A DNA stretch of 64,000 nucleotides from Novosphingobium sp. G106 (GCF_019075875.1 NZ_JAHOOZ010000001.1:1736001-1800000), one strand, 5' to 3'. Counted from the stretch's first letter, positions 26,160 through 35,233 are shown. Translations and numbers: made by a program. Notes: a model not told the origin generated them from the letters alone.

Positions 26160-27293
26160 TCATCTCGGTCTTGTCTTTCGGTGGCGGCGGACCTTGAGGG
26201 CCCTGCGTATCAGCGCGAAGACCTCATCATCGATGTGTAGCCTGCGAAGGGCGCCGGCAAATTTCTCAGCCAAGACCTCCTCGCGGATGTAGGGCTCCGG
26301 GCATCGAGCCTTAAAGCGCGAGCAATGGTAGTAGATGTATCTCTGCTTCTTGATCTCGGCCGTGATCGCGCATCCGCAATGGCCGCAAGTGACAAGCCCC
26401 GTGAACGCGAACTGGTGGCGGTTGCCGTGGACGTTCGAAATGCTTCGGCCATCCAGTATGTCCTGAACATTCGACCAGGTCGCATACGTCGTAAGCGGCG
26501 TATGCGATCCAGCGTAGGTCTTGCCAATCCACTCGAACGACCCTGTGTAGAGCCGGTTACGCAGGATCTTGTGAACGGTGCTGACCACCAGAGGGCGGCC
26601 ACTCTTCCGATATCGCAGGCCAGCGCACCTCGCCTTCTGGGCAACCTGCTTGAGAGAGTATCGTCCGCTTTCGAACCATTCAAAAAGCTGGGTTATGAGA
26701 GGGCCGACCTCGGTATCGATCGCGATGACCTTTTTGCCCGCCGGACCGATGACGTTGGTGTAGCCAAGCGGCGCACGCGACGGCCAGATCCCTTGCTCGG
26801 CCTTTTCGAGCATGCCTTTGCGGGCCTCTTCAGACAGGTTGTCGATGTAGTTCTTCGCCATCAAAACCTTGATGCCATGCATGAACTTCTCGGAGGAACG
26901 CGAATCCCGCGAGAGGACCACGCCCTCTTTGGCAAAGTGGATCTCAAGGTCGAGAGCGTCGAGCGTCACCCAATCCTTGAGGTTTCGGTAGAGCCTGTCG
27001 GTCTTCTCGACGAGGATTGTCCGCACGTTTGGATGGGATTTGAGGTAGCGAAGCATGGCAGTGAAGCCCGTGCGTCCCGCTCGCTTGGCTGTTTCCACAT
27101 CGAGATGTTCGGAGACGATCGTGATGCCGTTCGCCGCGGCATATTCCTTCAGAAGTTTTTGCTGTGCAGGTATCGAGAAGCCTTCGCGCTCCTGCTCGGC
27201 GGTGGAAACGCGCGCGTAAAGGACCGCGCGAGTGCGTGCCTCGCGCTTCGCTTCTTGATTTGCCAACCCTCCGGTCCTTGGTCTCGCCATCAC
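26160..27293 (-). CDS. Large serine recombinase, catalytic part (truncated by frameshift)
   Basis: 377-residue site-specific recombinase. The N-terminal resolvase domain has the active-site pattern VLYARVSTAEQEREGFSIPA with the nucleophilic Ser, and VEKTDRLYRNLKDWVTLD. Next come the recombinase domain (WPSRAPLGYTNV, STVHKILRNRLYTGSFEWIG) and a zinc ribbon (TCGHCGCAITAEIKK, HCSRFKARCPEP). The normal coiled-coil tail is in another frame after about 26190. The catalytic residues are intact. It is the first gene inside the element and most likely drives its integration and excision. A frameshift before the C-terminus would be expected to impair this unless it is a sequence error. Confidence 0.88.
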   Translation of the reverse strand: MMARPRTGGLANQEAKREARTRAVLYARVSTAEQEREGFSIPAQQKLLKEYAAANGITIVSEHLDVETAKRAGRTGFTAMLRYLKSHPNVRTILVEKTDRLYRNLKDWVTLDALDLEIHFAKEGVVLSRDSRSSEKFMHGIKVLMAKNYIDNLSEEARKGMLEKAEQGIWPSRAPLGYTNVIGPAGKKVIAIDTEVGPLITQLFEWFESGRYSLKQVAQKARCAGLRYRKSGRPLVVSTVHKILRNRLYTGSFEWIGKTYAGSHTPLTTYATWSNVQDILDGRSISNVHGNRHQFAFTGLVTCGHCGCAITAEIKKQRYIYYHCSRFKARCPEPYIREEVLAEKFAGALRRLHIDDEVFALIRRALKVRRHRKTRPR

Positions 27294-27471
27294 TCACTCC
27301 TTTCGCAAAGCAATACCCCCCTTCCTTGAAATAGTGAAGGTCTCCGGAAAAGTTCGATATGTATCCTGGATGGCCCTATCCACTCAGGATTCGCCAAAAT
27401 TAAAGCAGTGCAACACGTCGGATCGCATATGATCAAGATTATATCATAATTTTATAGCAATTCATGACGCA
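27294..27471. promoter_or_regulatory. AT-rich region upstream of recombinase
   Basis: 178 bases, clearly AT-richer than the surroundings, especially 27430-27470 with runs such as TTATATCATAATTTTATAG. It is the upstream region of the minus-strand recombinase and the downstream end of the 27472 gene. Promoter and possible regulator or excisionase binding sites are inferred. No clean -35/-10 pair can be fixed. Confidence 0.4.
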
Positions 27472-27807
27472 CTAGGAACGCCAATTACGCAATAACTTTC
27501 CAAATTCGAGAAGCCGCGTCAGTATTTTAACAACTTCGTCGTCCGGGATCTTTCGATTTAAACGCTTCTCAAGGTAGGTCTGGGCATCTCGGACTAGTTC
27601 GGCCGAAAATCGGCGCTGCCTGGAATCGGTTTGTCCCGAAGCTTCGATTGCGGCCTCGTCCAATTCCAGTTCTCCAGGCGCGAACTGCATATTACATCTG
27701 ACCGGAGCGACTGCGGGGAGATCCGCTTCAATGCACTGGCGCTCGATCTCACTTCCAGCGTCAACCTCTTGATTGATCAGGGCCGACTTTTTGCTCTTCC
27801 TCCGCAT
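27472..27807 (-). CDS. Hypothetical protein in mobilisation operon
   Basis: 111-residue soluble protein of unknown function. It has a basic N-terminus (MRRKSKKSALINQ), an acidic middle and a C-terminal helical segment, AQTYLEKRLNRKIPDDEVVKILTRLL, which could be a small DNA- or protein-binding helix bundle. The start at 27807 overlaps the stop of the transglycosylase gene (TGATG), which supports it as a coupled last gene of the relaxase operon. A GTG one codon upstream is the alternative. No family recognised. Confidence 0.55.
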   Translation of the reverse strand: MRRKSKKSALINQEVDAGSEIERQCIEADLPAVAPVRCNMQFAPGELELDEAAIEASGQTDSRQRRFSAELVRDAQTYLEKRLNRKIPDDEVVKILTRLLEFGKLLRNWRS

Positions 27808-28361
27808 CACTCACCTCTGGTGGACATGATTGCAGGAGAGGCACCGGGCGAGAACACAAGGTTGCCGAAACGGCCGCGCAGGCGGGCGGCAACGCTCTTG
27901 GCGTAGTCTCGTTGCCGCCAATCGGTCGGGCTATGGTACACGCCAACCGCTCGCCAATAGTTTCCTGTAGCGGCCAAGCCGGAGAGGAAAATCCAACGCG
28001 CGACTTCGGCGTTGAAGCAAGGATCGTTGCGGAGCCAGTGCCGCACGTGATCGGGCGGCCGCCTTACGAGCTGCGCAATGCGAGGCACCCACCAGCTATT
28101 GACCTGGAGGGGGCCAAGATCGTGAGTGCCGTTCGTGTTGGCGACCGCGGCGCCGACCCACCCGCCCTCCTGGTCGCGAAGTCCCCAAAGCGTCTTTTCC
28201 AACCACGGTTTTCCGCCCGAGGCCAAACGTATGCAGCTGGCGATCTGACGTTCCTCGGCGGGATCAGAGCGCACTCGTCCCCACGCGCGGTCGGAAACCG
28301 CCAAAGCGGCGATGGAGACGAGAGCGGTTACGAGAAGAGCAGTTCGAAGGCGATCCATCAT
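27807..28361 (-). CDS. Lytic transglycosylase-like protein (VirB1-type)
   Basis: 184-residue exported protein. It has an N-terminal hydrophobic signal (LRTALLVTALVSIAALAVS) followed by an SLT-like domain: ASCIRLASGGKPW, WGLRDQEGGWVGAAVANTNG with the likely catalytic Glu, then HDLGPLQVNSWWVPRIAQLV. Enzymes of this type cut peptidoglycan locally for assembly of the conjugation channel. It is co-directional with the relaxase gene, starting 4 bases inside it (ATGA overlap), and precedes the small 27472 gene. Confidence 0.78.
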   Translation of the reverse strand: MMDRLRTALLVTALVSIAALAVSDRAWGRVRSDPAEERQIASCIRLASGGKPWLEKTLWGLRDQEGGWVGAAVANTNGTHDLGPLQVNSWWVPRIAQLVRRPPDHVRHWLRNDPCFNAEVARWIFLSGLAATGNYWRAVGVYHSPTDWRQRDYAKSVAARLRGRFGNLVFSPGASPAIMSTRGE

Positions 28362-31309
28362 GCGATCTCCGCTAGCGGCTGGGACCTCGGGTATCTGGCA
28401 GTTCGGGGGCAGGCTCCGTGGCGCGTCTCTCTTCGTGCGCGACGACGCCGCGGCTTTCTCGGACCAGCAGAATCTAAAAAGGAGCCCACGACCTCGGCGA
28501 AGTCCCGCGCATTTGCAGCAACGCGAGACGCAGCACCGCGTTGGCCCGGACGACCACGCGAACGATCGAGATCGTAGATGCGCCGATCTTCGCGAAGCTG
28601 GATTTGCTCGGCGCGGCGGGCTTCGATCTCCGCAGAATGGCGGTCCGAAAGTGCATCAGCGCGGTCCCTTCCGAGCCTCCCGAGTCCCTCAAGAGCGGAT
28701 GTCTTTTCGCCCGATCTCGCCGATAACTTCTCGGCAAGCCGCTTCTCGTCTTCGGTCCACAGCTTCACGCCAAAGCGCGCGCGCGTGATGGCCGTGTAGT
28801 AGTTCTGCCCGTTGACGAGGCCCGAGTTCACCGGCGCGAGCACATAGGCGCGGTCGTATGTCTTCGACTGCGAGGAGAAAATCGTCTCGCTGTAACCGTG
28901 GTCCCAGGTCTTGTGCTCGCCAAGATCGATGTTCTGGCGGCGATCGCCGCGATCCCATCGAATGGTCGCGACCGCCCCTGATAGGCTCTCTACCGTCCCA
29001 CGCTCGGCATTCTTGAGCGCAAGATCCTTGCTGACCAGCCGCCACTGAATCCGGTCGCCGGCGGCGAGGCTTCGCTCCTCACGGTTGAAGACATTGACCT
29101 GACGCGCGCTGCCGAGCCGGGGATCCCATCCTATGATCCGACCATGCTCGTCGACCAGTTGGACGATCTGGCGGCTGCTGCCGTTCCGTCCAAACCCGAG
29201 CACGCGGTACTCAGCGCCCCTCGCCACGCCGAGCCCGGCAAGGTCACGGCCGAACGTCACCACCTGACCGCGAGAGTAGAACCTCGCATGATGCTTCTCC
29301 TCGGCCGACATTCCGGTGGGTGTAAGCACGCCGAGGCGCGTGTCTTCGGCAGCGATCACGCCTTCCCGTCGTAGGACTTCGCGAATTTGGCCGTTCACGA
29401 CCAATCGAGTGGCATTGTCGAGGACGAGGATGTTCGTGCCCGTCCGAGTCTCGGGCTTCAACCGCGTCCACTCGGAGACCAGCATCTTGGCGAGCATGTC
29501 GGCACCCTCGCCGCTTGCCACCTTGTCGAGGCTTGCCAACGAAGCGGCATAGTCGCCAGACCGCGCAGCAGCGACGCTCGCCTGCATCGCCTTAGTCTGC
29601 TGGCGAACCGACTCGGTAAGCTCAGCCGTGGGCATTCCCATTCGCTGCAAGAGCCAGAATGGCTTTCCCTGCTCGATCGCGCCCGTCTGCTTGTTGTCTC
29701 CCAGGAGCAGGAGGCGCGCACCGGTATCGCGGCTGATCTGAAGTAACCGCAGAGCCTGCCTGCTCCCGAGCTGGCCCGCTTCGTCGAGCACGATGACGTG
29801 AGAGGCTGTAACACCGTGGCCGCCGCTGGCGATGAGACTGGCAACGGTGCGGGATTCGATCCTTGCGGTGTAACCAAGATTCGCCGCTGCCGACGAAGTG
29901 GGCGCGACTGCAACCAATGTCGCCCCTTTCCCGGCCGCGACATTCAGCGCGCGGATCAGCGTCGACTTCCCCGAACCTGCAACGCCATGAATTGCCGTCA
30001 CTCTATCTCGAGAAAGGGCCGCATCGACGAGCGCCTTCTCCTGAGCGGGCGTTAGGCCCGCGGTCTCGAGCACCGGACCGAGCCGGTCCGCAGATGCGAG
30101 TGGGCGGCCGTCATCAAGGGCGAGTGCGAGGTGCATGGCGAGGGACTGCTCAAGCCGCGCCGTCTTTCTCGACGTGCGACCGCGCGTGTGAACCTGGTCG
30201 CCGCTCTCGAACCGAGTCGCGAGCAGCTTGCCCCGTTCCTCGTGTTCACTGAGCATCGGACGAATGTCGCCGAGGCGAACATCGCCGACATGGCTGGCGA
30301 GACCCAGCCTGATCATCTTTCCGAGGTTGTTGATCGCTTCGCCTGTCTCGGCCTGACGAACGCCGAAGAGCGTAGCACGGCCAGCCGCATTCCGTTCTGT
30401 CTGGAAGTCCGGAGATGCGGCTAGCTCGGCCTCTTCGACCATTCGTTCCAAGCCATCCGCGTGTCGACCAGCTCGCTGCGTCCATTGCTCGCGGAGCGCA
30501 TCGAGTCCCAGCTTCGCCTTGGGTGGGCGGGTCTCGTAGAACGACTTTCGGCGCGCAGCCTGGCCGGTCAGGCCGTGTTCGATTGCGTGCGCATCAATCT
30601 CCTCGGCGCGATGGGAAAACGCGGCGATGAGCTCCGCAGGCACCGCGCGTATTTCGAAGAGGCCCGAGCGCGGGTCGTGGCCGACCGAATATCCAAGCGA
30701 GCGCAGGTGATAGGCCAGCTCGTTCCGATAGACCTGGCCTGCGGTCATCTGCTCGGCATACATCGCCCTCGTCTCCAGGCTCGCCATCTGCTCACCTGGC
30801 TCGTGGTTCGTCATGTTCATGACTACTGCATGGGTGTGGAGATGCGGGTCGAGTTCGCGGCTCGCATGTTCAGTGAAACGCGCAAAAATCAAACGCCCGG
30901 TGGTCTCATGAACGATCTCGCCGTCGATCCGACGTCGGAGGGTGGCGTGTTCCTCCAAGTAGCCGAGTGCGGTCCCTACCGCGCGCTCGTGCGCCGCGAT
31001 GATCCGCTCGTCGCCGGCGACCAGCGCCATGATCGAGACGCTCTTGGGCGCATTGACCGCGAAGTCCCATCCGGGATGGTGCTCGATCTCACCGTTCGCC
31101 TGGTGCCGACCGAGTTGCTGACCCGCCACCCGGCCAGCCAGCAGCTCCTTGAGCATGGCGGGATCGACCTTGCCCTCGAGCCCCAAGTCGCTCGCGATCG
31201 CCCCACCCCACTCAGAGTGCTCGTCGGCGCCCTTAGAGTAGTAGTCGCCCACAGAATAGTAGCGGGCAATGTTCGCGGCCGTGCCCTTGAGGCGCCGAGG
31301 ATGGATCAC
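28358..31309 (-). CDS. MobF-family conjugative relaxase/helicase (TraI/TrwC-like)
   Basis: 983-residue relaxase. The N-terminal TrwC domain (about 1-290) has the nucleophilic Tyr region near residues 17-24 (ARYYSVGDYYSKG) and the HUH metal motif LDPHLHTHAVVMN. The AAA helicase domain begins near 400 with Walker A GVAGSGKST, followed by LDEAGQLGSRQ and a C-terminal UvrD-like YTAITRARFGVKLW. It nicks oriT, stays on the 5' end and unwinds the transferred strand. It overlaps the coupling-protein gene by 4 bases. The extreme C-terminus is very Arg-rich. Shorter than F TraI (1756 aa), close to TrwC (966 aa). Confidence 0.93.
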   Translation of the reverse strand: MIHPRRLKGTAANIARYYSVGDYYSKGADEHSEWGGAIASDLGLEGKVDPAMLKELLAGRVAGQQLGRHQANGEIEHHPGWDFAVNAPKSVSIMALVAGDERIIAAHERAVGTALGYLEEHATLRRRIDGEIVHETTGRLIFARFTEHASRELDPHLHTHAVVMNMTNHEPGEQMASLETRAMYAEQMTAGQVYRNELAYHLRSLGYSVGHDPRSGLFEIRAVPAELIAAFSHRAEEIDAHAIEHGLTGQAARRKSFYETRPPKAKLGLDALREQWTQRAGRHADGLERMVEEAELAASPDFQTERNAAGRATLFGVRQAETGEAINNLGKMIRLGLASHVGDVRLGDIRPMLSEHEERGKLLATRFESGDQVHTRGRTSRKTARLEQSLAMHLALALDDGRPLASADRLGPVLETAGLTPAQEKALVDAALSRDRVTAIHGVAGSGKSTLIRALNVAAGKGATLVAVAPTSSAAANLGYTARIESRTVASLIASGGHGVTASHVIVLDEAGQLGSRQALRLLQISRDTGARLLLLGDNKQTGAIEQGKPFWLLQRMGMPTAELTESVRQQTKAMQASVAAARSGDYAASLASLDKVASGEGADMLAKMLVSEWTRLKPETRTGTNILVLDNATRLVVNGQIREVLRREGVIAAEDTRLGVLTPTGMSAEEKHHARFYSRGQVVTFGRDLAGLGVARGAEYRVLGFGRNGSSRQIVQLVDEHGRIIGWDPRLGSARQVNVFNREERSLAAGDRIQWRLVSKDLALKNAERGTVESLSGAVATIRWDRGDRRQNIDLGEHKTWDHGYSETIFSSQSKTYDRAYVLAPVNSGLVNGQNYYTAITRARFGVKLWTEDEKRLAEKLSARSGEKTSALEGLGRLGRDRADALSDRHSAEIEARRAEQIQLREDRRIYDLDRSRGRPGQRGAASRVAANARDFAEVVGSFLDSAGPRKPRRRRARRETRHGACPRTARYPRSQPLAEIA

Positions 31310-33372
31310 GCTGGCTTCGCCGTTTCGCGGCCACCGTCAGCGCGGCCATGCTGCACTAGGCTCGAGGTAATTCGGCTTTGGCGGGCTGATAGATGCTCCC
31401 ATGCGCGCCGGGTATCGATTGGCAGTTCACCCTCGGCCGCATCGAGAATCGCCTCAGTCTGGAGATCGTCCGGCGCTGGCTCCGCGAACAGATCCGCTTG
31501 GTCTGACGTGGATTTAGGGACACGGCGGGCGACTCTTGGGGACGGCGCTGGCTGGGCCGGGCGTTCCGGGGCGGGCTCCTGCTCAAGCCGATCCCGAAGC
31601 TTCGCTTCAGCGTGCGCGATCCGGACCAGCTCGCCCGCCATGGCGTGGCGAAAGGGCGGATCGGTGCGCTCGGCGAAGGCTGCGGAGATGGTCGGGAGAG
31701 TGTTGTAACGATCCTCAAATCGGACAACCGGCAGGTTGCGGCCGAAGCGCAGGAAGCCGGTCAGGTTGGGCAAGTTCGTGACCTCAGTGTGCATTACGAG
31801 AGGTCGGGTTACCTGCAGCCGGCTGAGGTTCACGCCGTCGCGCATGTCGTTGACGCCGTAAGACATGCCCTCGTTGGCCTCGACCTGCTCTACCTGTCCC
31901 AGGTTCTCGCTGACATGCTTCGCGGTGGGTGAGTCGTTGGCTCGGAGCGCCACCCAGGTCGAGCAGTACCCGGTGATCGCGGCGGCATCCTGAATGCCGT
32001 AAGTCGCCTCGAGCTGCGGATAGCTCTGGAACCCGAGGATTCCACAGCCGCCGTACTTCCTGGCGCGGGCGAGGAAGTCTGAGAGCGACGGCAGCTTTTG
32101 GAGCGTCGGGAGCTCGTCGATCACGCAGTAGAGCCGGCGGTCCTGATCCGGCGCGAGGCTCATGATCGCGGAGATGGCGATGTCGATCCACACGGTGATG
32201 AGGGGACGCAGCGATGGGAGTTGATCGGCCTTCACGGTGATGAAGAGCCAGCTGTCCTCTCTTCCCTTCTCGACCCATTCGCGGATTGAAAAACCATCCT
32301 CGGTGTCGTCGAGGTAGGAGAAGCTGCGCATCACCGAGGCAAGCTCGGCCTGGATGCCAGCCGAAGTGCGCTCGCCCTCCGTACTAATGAAGGCGGCCGC
32401 GTCGGTGCCGGCTGCAAAGGCGGCGAGGTCCTTCAGCTTGGAACGCAGGAGGCGATCTAGCAGGAGCGAGACGAAGGTGTGCTTCTGCTGGGCGAGCTTG
32501 CGCAGGACCGCAACAAGGGTTCCGCGGGCAGCCTTGGCCCAGAAGGGATCGCCTGACTTGTCCGGGATCGTCGACTCCGCGATCTGATCGTAATGGTACT
32601 CGCGCGGGACATCGACCCAGGGCGACCAGGTAGCGGTGCGCTGGTCGAGGGGATTGAGGATCGTGTCGATCTCAGGCCGGTAGAACTTCTCCACGAAGGT
32701 CCCGGCCGCGTCATAGACGATCGCCCGTTTGCCGGATTCCCGGATGCCGGCAAGCATCTTGACGATGAGGTTCGTCTTCCCCGTCCCAGGTGCGCCAACG
32801 AGAAGCACATGCTCGGTCTCGAAGGCACTCGGAACGGGCACGCCGCCGATCGAGAAGCTCCCCTTCTGATACCGCGAGAGCGCCCGCTTCACCTGCCGAA
32901 TTGTGCCAAACCTGGCGCCGCGCAGGTATTCGTTCGAGCCGAGACCGCGGCCCGTCCTGGTGAAGTAGAACCAGGCATAGATGAGCGCCGCGAGAGCGAA
33001 GATGCCCGAGATCAGAGCCCCCTGCAGCAGGGCCGCCTCGAACGTATGGAGCGTCTTCTTGGCGATGCCCGAGGCGAGCAGCCAATCAGCCGAGGTCCAG
33101 TACTCCTGGCCGCCGGGAGTTTTGAAAAGGACGGGATCGTTGGTGCCGGGCGCGGCCTTGGCTTTTATCGCCGCCTCGGCGAGCTTCGCTAGCACGAAGC
33201 GCTCGTAGTCCGAGGACTTCTCAAGCGCATACCACACGATGCCGATGACCCAGAGAATGAGCCCGGCGCTTACCGTCTGGAAGAAGACCTGCGTGGTCAT
33301 GCGCACGTTGTGGACGATCGCTTGCCCGCCCCTGGTCCAAGAGCCGAGCGTATCGTTGCGGAAGATGCTCAT
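31306..33372 (-). CDS. Type IV coupling protein (TraD/VirD4-like)
   Basis: 688-residue membrane ATPase. It has N-terminal membrane helices (MTTQVFFQTVSAGLILWVIG and a second near 105-125), then Walker A LLVGAPGTGKTN, the Walker B region LYCVIDELPTLQKLPSL and the late arginine-containing motif in ARKYGGCGILGFQSYPQLEAT. VirD4/TraD hexamers bring the relaxase-DNA complex to the secretion channel. It lies between the ribbon-helix-helix gene and the relaxase gene with 4-base overlaps at both junctions, forming one transfer operon. Confidence 0.93.
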   Translation of the reverse strand: MSIFRNDTLGSWTRGGQAIVHNVRMTTQVFFQTVSAGLILWVIGIVWYALEKSSDYERFVLAKLAEAAIKAKAAPGTNDPVLFKTPGGQEYWTSADWLLASGIAKKTLHTFEAALLQGALISGIFALAALIYAWFYFTRTGRGLGSNEYLRGARFGTIRQVKRALSRYQKGSFSIGGVPVPSAFETEHVLLVGAPGTGKTNLIVKMLAGIRESGKRAIVYDAAGTFVEKFYRPEIDTILNPLDQRTATWSPWVDVPREYHYDQIAESTIPDKSGDPFWAKAARGTLVAVLRKLAQQKHTFVSLLLDRLLRSKLKDLAAFAAGTDAAAFISTEGERTSAGIQAELASVMRSFSYLDDTEDGFSIREWVEKGREDSWLFITVKADQLPSLRPLITVWIDIAISAIMSLAPDQDRRLYCVIDELPTLQKLPSLSDFLARARKYGGCGILGFQSYPQLEATYGIQDAAAITGYCSTWVALRANDSPTAKHVSENLGQVEQVEANEGMSYGVNDMRDGVNLSRLQVTRPLVMHTEVTNLPNLTGFLRFGRNLPVVRFEDRYNTLPTISAAFAERTDPPFRHAMAGELVRIAHAEAKLRDRLEQEPAPERPAQPAPSPRVARRVPKSTSDQADLFAEPAPDDLQTEAILDAAEGELPIDTRRAWEHLSARQSRITSSLVQHGRADGGRETAKPA

Positions 33373-33668
33373 CGCTCGCCCCCTTCTCCGAGGAGGCCCC
33401 GTTCGAGCAGCATGGCCCGTGCATCGGCCATCCCCTTTTCGAGGGCTTTGGGCGCATCTACCGCCATCCAGGTAGCGAGCATCGCGAGGGTCTGGAGCGT
33501 GGTCCCCTGGAGCTCGTCAAAACGGGCGTGATAGCCGAGCGGATCGGAACCCTCGAAGCGTACGAGGATATCCCGCAAATAGGCGGAAGGGGTCGTTCCG
33601 GTTGAACGGGAACGGTCGATCAGACGATCATAAAGCTCGTCGTCGAGACGTATCGTAAGCCTGGGCAC
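33369..33668 (-). CDS. Ribbon-helix-helix (CopG/Arc-like) transfer accessory protein
   Basis: 99-residue small DNA-binding protein. The N-terminus PRLTIRLDDELYDRLIDRSR is a clear ribbon-helix-helix strand and helix. The remainder is helical. The start is GTG at 33668, preceded by AAGGAGCC. It is the first gene of the coupling protein-relaxase operon and faces the candidate oriT, the usual position of TraY/TrwA-type accessory proteins that bind oriT and repress the operon. That role is inferred from context. Confidence 0.8.
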   Translation of the reverse strand: MPRLTIRLDDELYDRLIDRSRSTGTTPSAYLRDILVRFEGSDPLGYHARFDELQGTTLQTLAMLATWMAVDAPKALEKGMADARAMLLERGLLGEGGER

Positions 33669-34111
33669 GGGAGGCTCCTTGCATGGAGCCCCGACGGCAG
33701 AAGTCTTGAAGCGATCTCAATATAGCCAATTCATGCCGCTTTTCCAGTAATTTACATCGGCTGACAGCGTCGGACGCTTTGTGACGAGGTAATCCAATCA
33801 CTTAGGTCCGAAGACGAAACGAGTGGTCAGACGCGTCAGACACCTAGTGACAATGCGTCGGTCAATCTGTGACGCGGCAAGTCACTGGAATGGCGGCCTT
33901 CCGGCCGCGCAGCACCCGTGCGTACGGTGCATTACAAACGCCTTCGGCGTGCGTCCCTCCTTCGCAGCGCCTCTGTGCGCTGCGTGTTCACGAACCGGAA
34001 GGGGCGGAACACTTTTCCAGCCTCACTGCTCTTGTAATCACCCTTGCGGGCCCGCTCCCGTTCGGCGATATTGGCGGGTGGCGGGCAGACCTCCTTTTTC
34101 GAGGAGTTCAC
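33669..34111. other. Candidate oriT and hairpin-rich intergenic region
   Basis: 443 bases between divergent genes, with no credible protein gene. The first half (33669-33860) has short repeats suitable for relaxase or RHH binding: direct repeat GTCAGAC at 33826-33832 and 33835-33841, inverted arms TCACTTAGGT (33798-33807) and ACCTAGTGA (33842-33850), and hairpin GGCTCC-TTGCAT-GGAGCC near 33673. The second half has four successive hairpins: 33893-33908, 33912-33930 (one bulge), 33938-33950 and 33964-33983. The oriT call rests on location next to the RHH, coupling protein and relaxase genes. Confidence 0.45.
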
Positions 34112-34357
34112 ATGCCCAGGATGACCGACCGCGAACGGCTGGCGAAGATCGAGGCCGACCAACGCAGACTTACCGACGAAGCCGAAACCGTGCGCCGTTC
34201 GCTGCGCGCCGGTTATGCAGCTATAGCCTCGGAACTTGCCGTCGAGACGCTCTCGGAACGAGAGTTCCGGGAACTCGTGGCCAACGCAATTCGCGCTGGC
34301 GGGATTGCGTCCGTGTCCGCAGTGAAAGCCCTCCCGTCTCTGCCGGGCGCGCCATAG
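34112..34357 (+). CDS. Small element-encoded helical protein
   Basis: 81-residue protein of unknown function. The ATG at 34112 has GAGGAG upstream (34101-34106). The sequence MPRMTDRERLAKIEADQRRL, followed by TLSEREFRELVANAI, is helical and charged. It resembles short accessory proteins often found beside transfer regions of sphingomonad ICEs, but I do not assign a named family. It points away from the candidate oriT. Confidence 0.65.
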   Translation: MPRMTDRERLAKIEADQRRLTDEAETVRRSLRAGYAAIASELAVETLSEREFRELVANAIRAGGIASVSAVKALPSLPGAP

Positions 34358-34417
34358 CTTAGCGCTGCGGAGGCGCTTGGTCGATGCCGTTCGAGCCTCG
34401 CCCAAGCGCCCCGTCGC

Positions 34418-34534
34418 TCACTCGCGCGACGCTCTCGCCTGTGCCAGCTCTGCCGCGATCTGGACCCGCTCAGCTGGATCGTCGCAGCCTGCAAGTTCCC
34501 GGTGAAGTTCTTCGATCTGCTGTTCGATGGACAT
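34418..34534 (-). CDS. 38-residue small protein
   Basis: A short gene with a strong ribosome site (GGAGGTCAAC just before ATG at 34534). It encodes MSIEQQIEELHRELAGCDDP followed by AERVQIAAELAQARASRE, an amphipathic helical peptide with one Cys. It is convergent with the 34112 gene. Function is unknown. Ribosome site and helical character support it, but there is no family evidence. Confidence 0.5.
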   Translation of the reverse strand: MSIEQQIEELHRELAGCDDPAERVQIAAELAQARASRE

Positions 34535-34922
34535 GTTGACCTCCTGATCGCCGCGTTGGCGGGAGGCGCGCCCGGCGCTGCGCGGCCCGGGTCAAGGACC
34601 GCGAAGCGGCCGCGCCAGCGGCGATGGGGGTCACGGTTTTTCGGGGGCGAAGCGCCGAGGTTGCGGGTGCAAGACGCGAGCCGAACGCCCCCGAAAAACG
34701 GTGGGGCCCTGTCGTCCTTGAGGCGGGTCGCGCAGCGCCGGATGCTGGACGGACCAGGGCAGATCCCCTTATCCTGCTCCTTGCAGCCCGTGAGATTGCG
34801 GCGAGTCAGGCGGACGCGGATAGGGGGTCCGGAACGGCTCGCCGAAGCTAGCCAGGCCTGGTCGCGTCAACTGCTTGGATGCGTACGGACGCGCGCCTAT
34901 AGGCCCGAGGCATGGGGCAAGG
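34535..34922. repeat. Intergenic region with long inverted repeat 34637/34698
   Basis: 388 bases without a convincing gene. It contains an inverted repeat with 13-base perfect arms: TTTTTCGGGGGCG at 34637-34649 and CGCCCCCGAAAAA at 34686-34698, separated by 36 bases. Downstream of the repeat the region has no other structure I can name. It may be a transcription terminator or recombination or replication site; undetermined. Confidence 0.5.
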
Positions 34923-35138
34923 ATGACAGCGATTCTCGAAACCGTAAGACGATGGATTGAGCGACTGGCGCCCGCGCCCGTCTGCGACGACTGCCTCGCG
35001 GAGCGGATCGACATGGCGCGGCCCGAGGACGTCCGCCCTGCGGTTGGCGAGCTTGCCGCGACCCGCGACTTTTCGCGCGAGCGGGGAACCTGCGGCCTTT
35101 GCGGAGAACACCGCGCGGTCATTCGCAAGTTGAAATAG
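34923..35138 (+). CDS. Small zinc-finger-like protein
   Basis: 71-residue protein with a possible Cys4 zinc site: CDDC at residues 21-24 and CGLC at about 57-60. It begins MTAILETVRRWIERLAPAPV and ends HRAVIRKLK. The start at 34923 follows GGGGCAAGG. An in-frame upstream extension begins at 34875 but adds no conserved features. The metal-binding fold suggests nucleic acid or protein interaction. No family is assigned. Confidence 0.65.
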   Translation: MTAILETVRRWIERLAPAPVCDDCLAERIDMARPEDVRPAVGELAATRDFSRERGTCGLCGEHRAVIRKLK

Positions 35139-35233
35139 CGCCGTCACAAAGCGAGCGCCGCCCGAGGCTTGGCCCAGACGGCGCAGCGCGGACAGGCCAA
35201 GAACGGGCGGCGACAAGCCGCCCGTTCCCGCAT

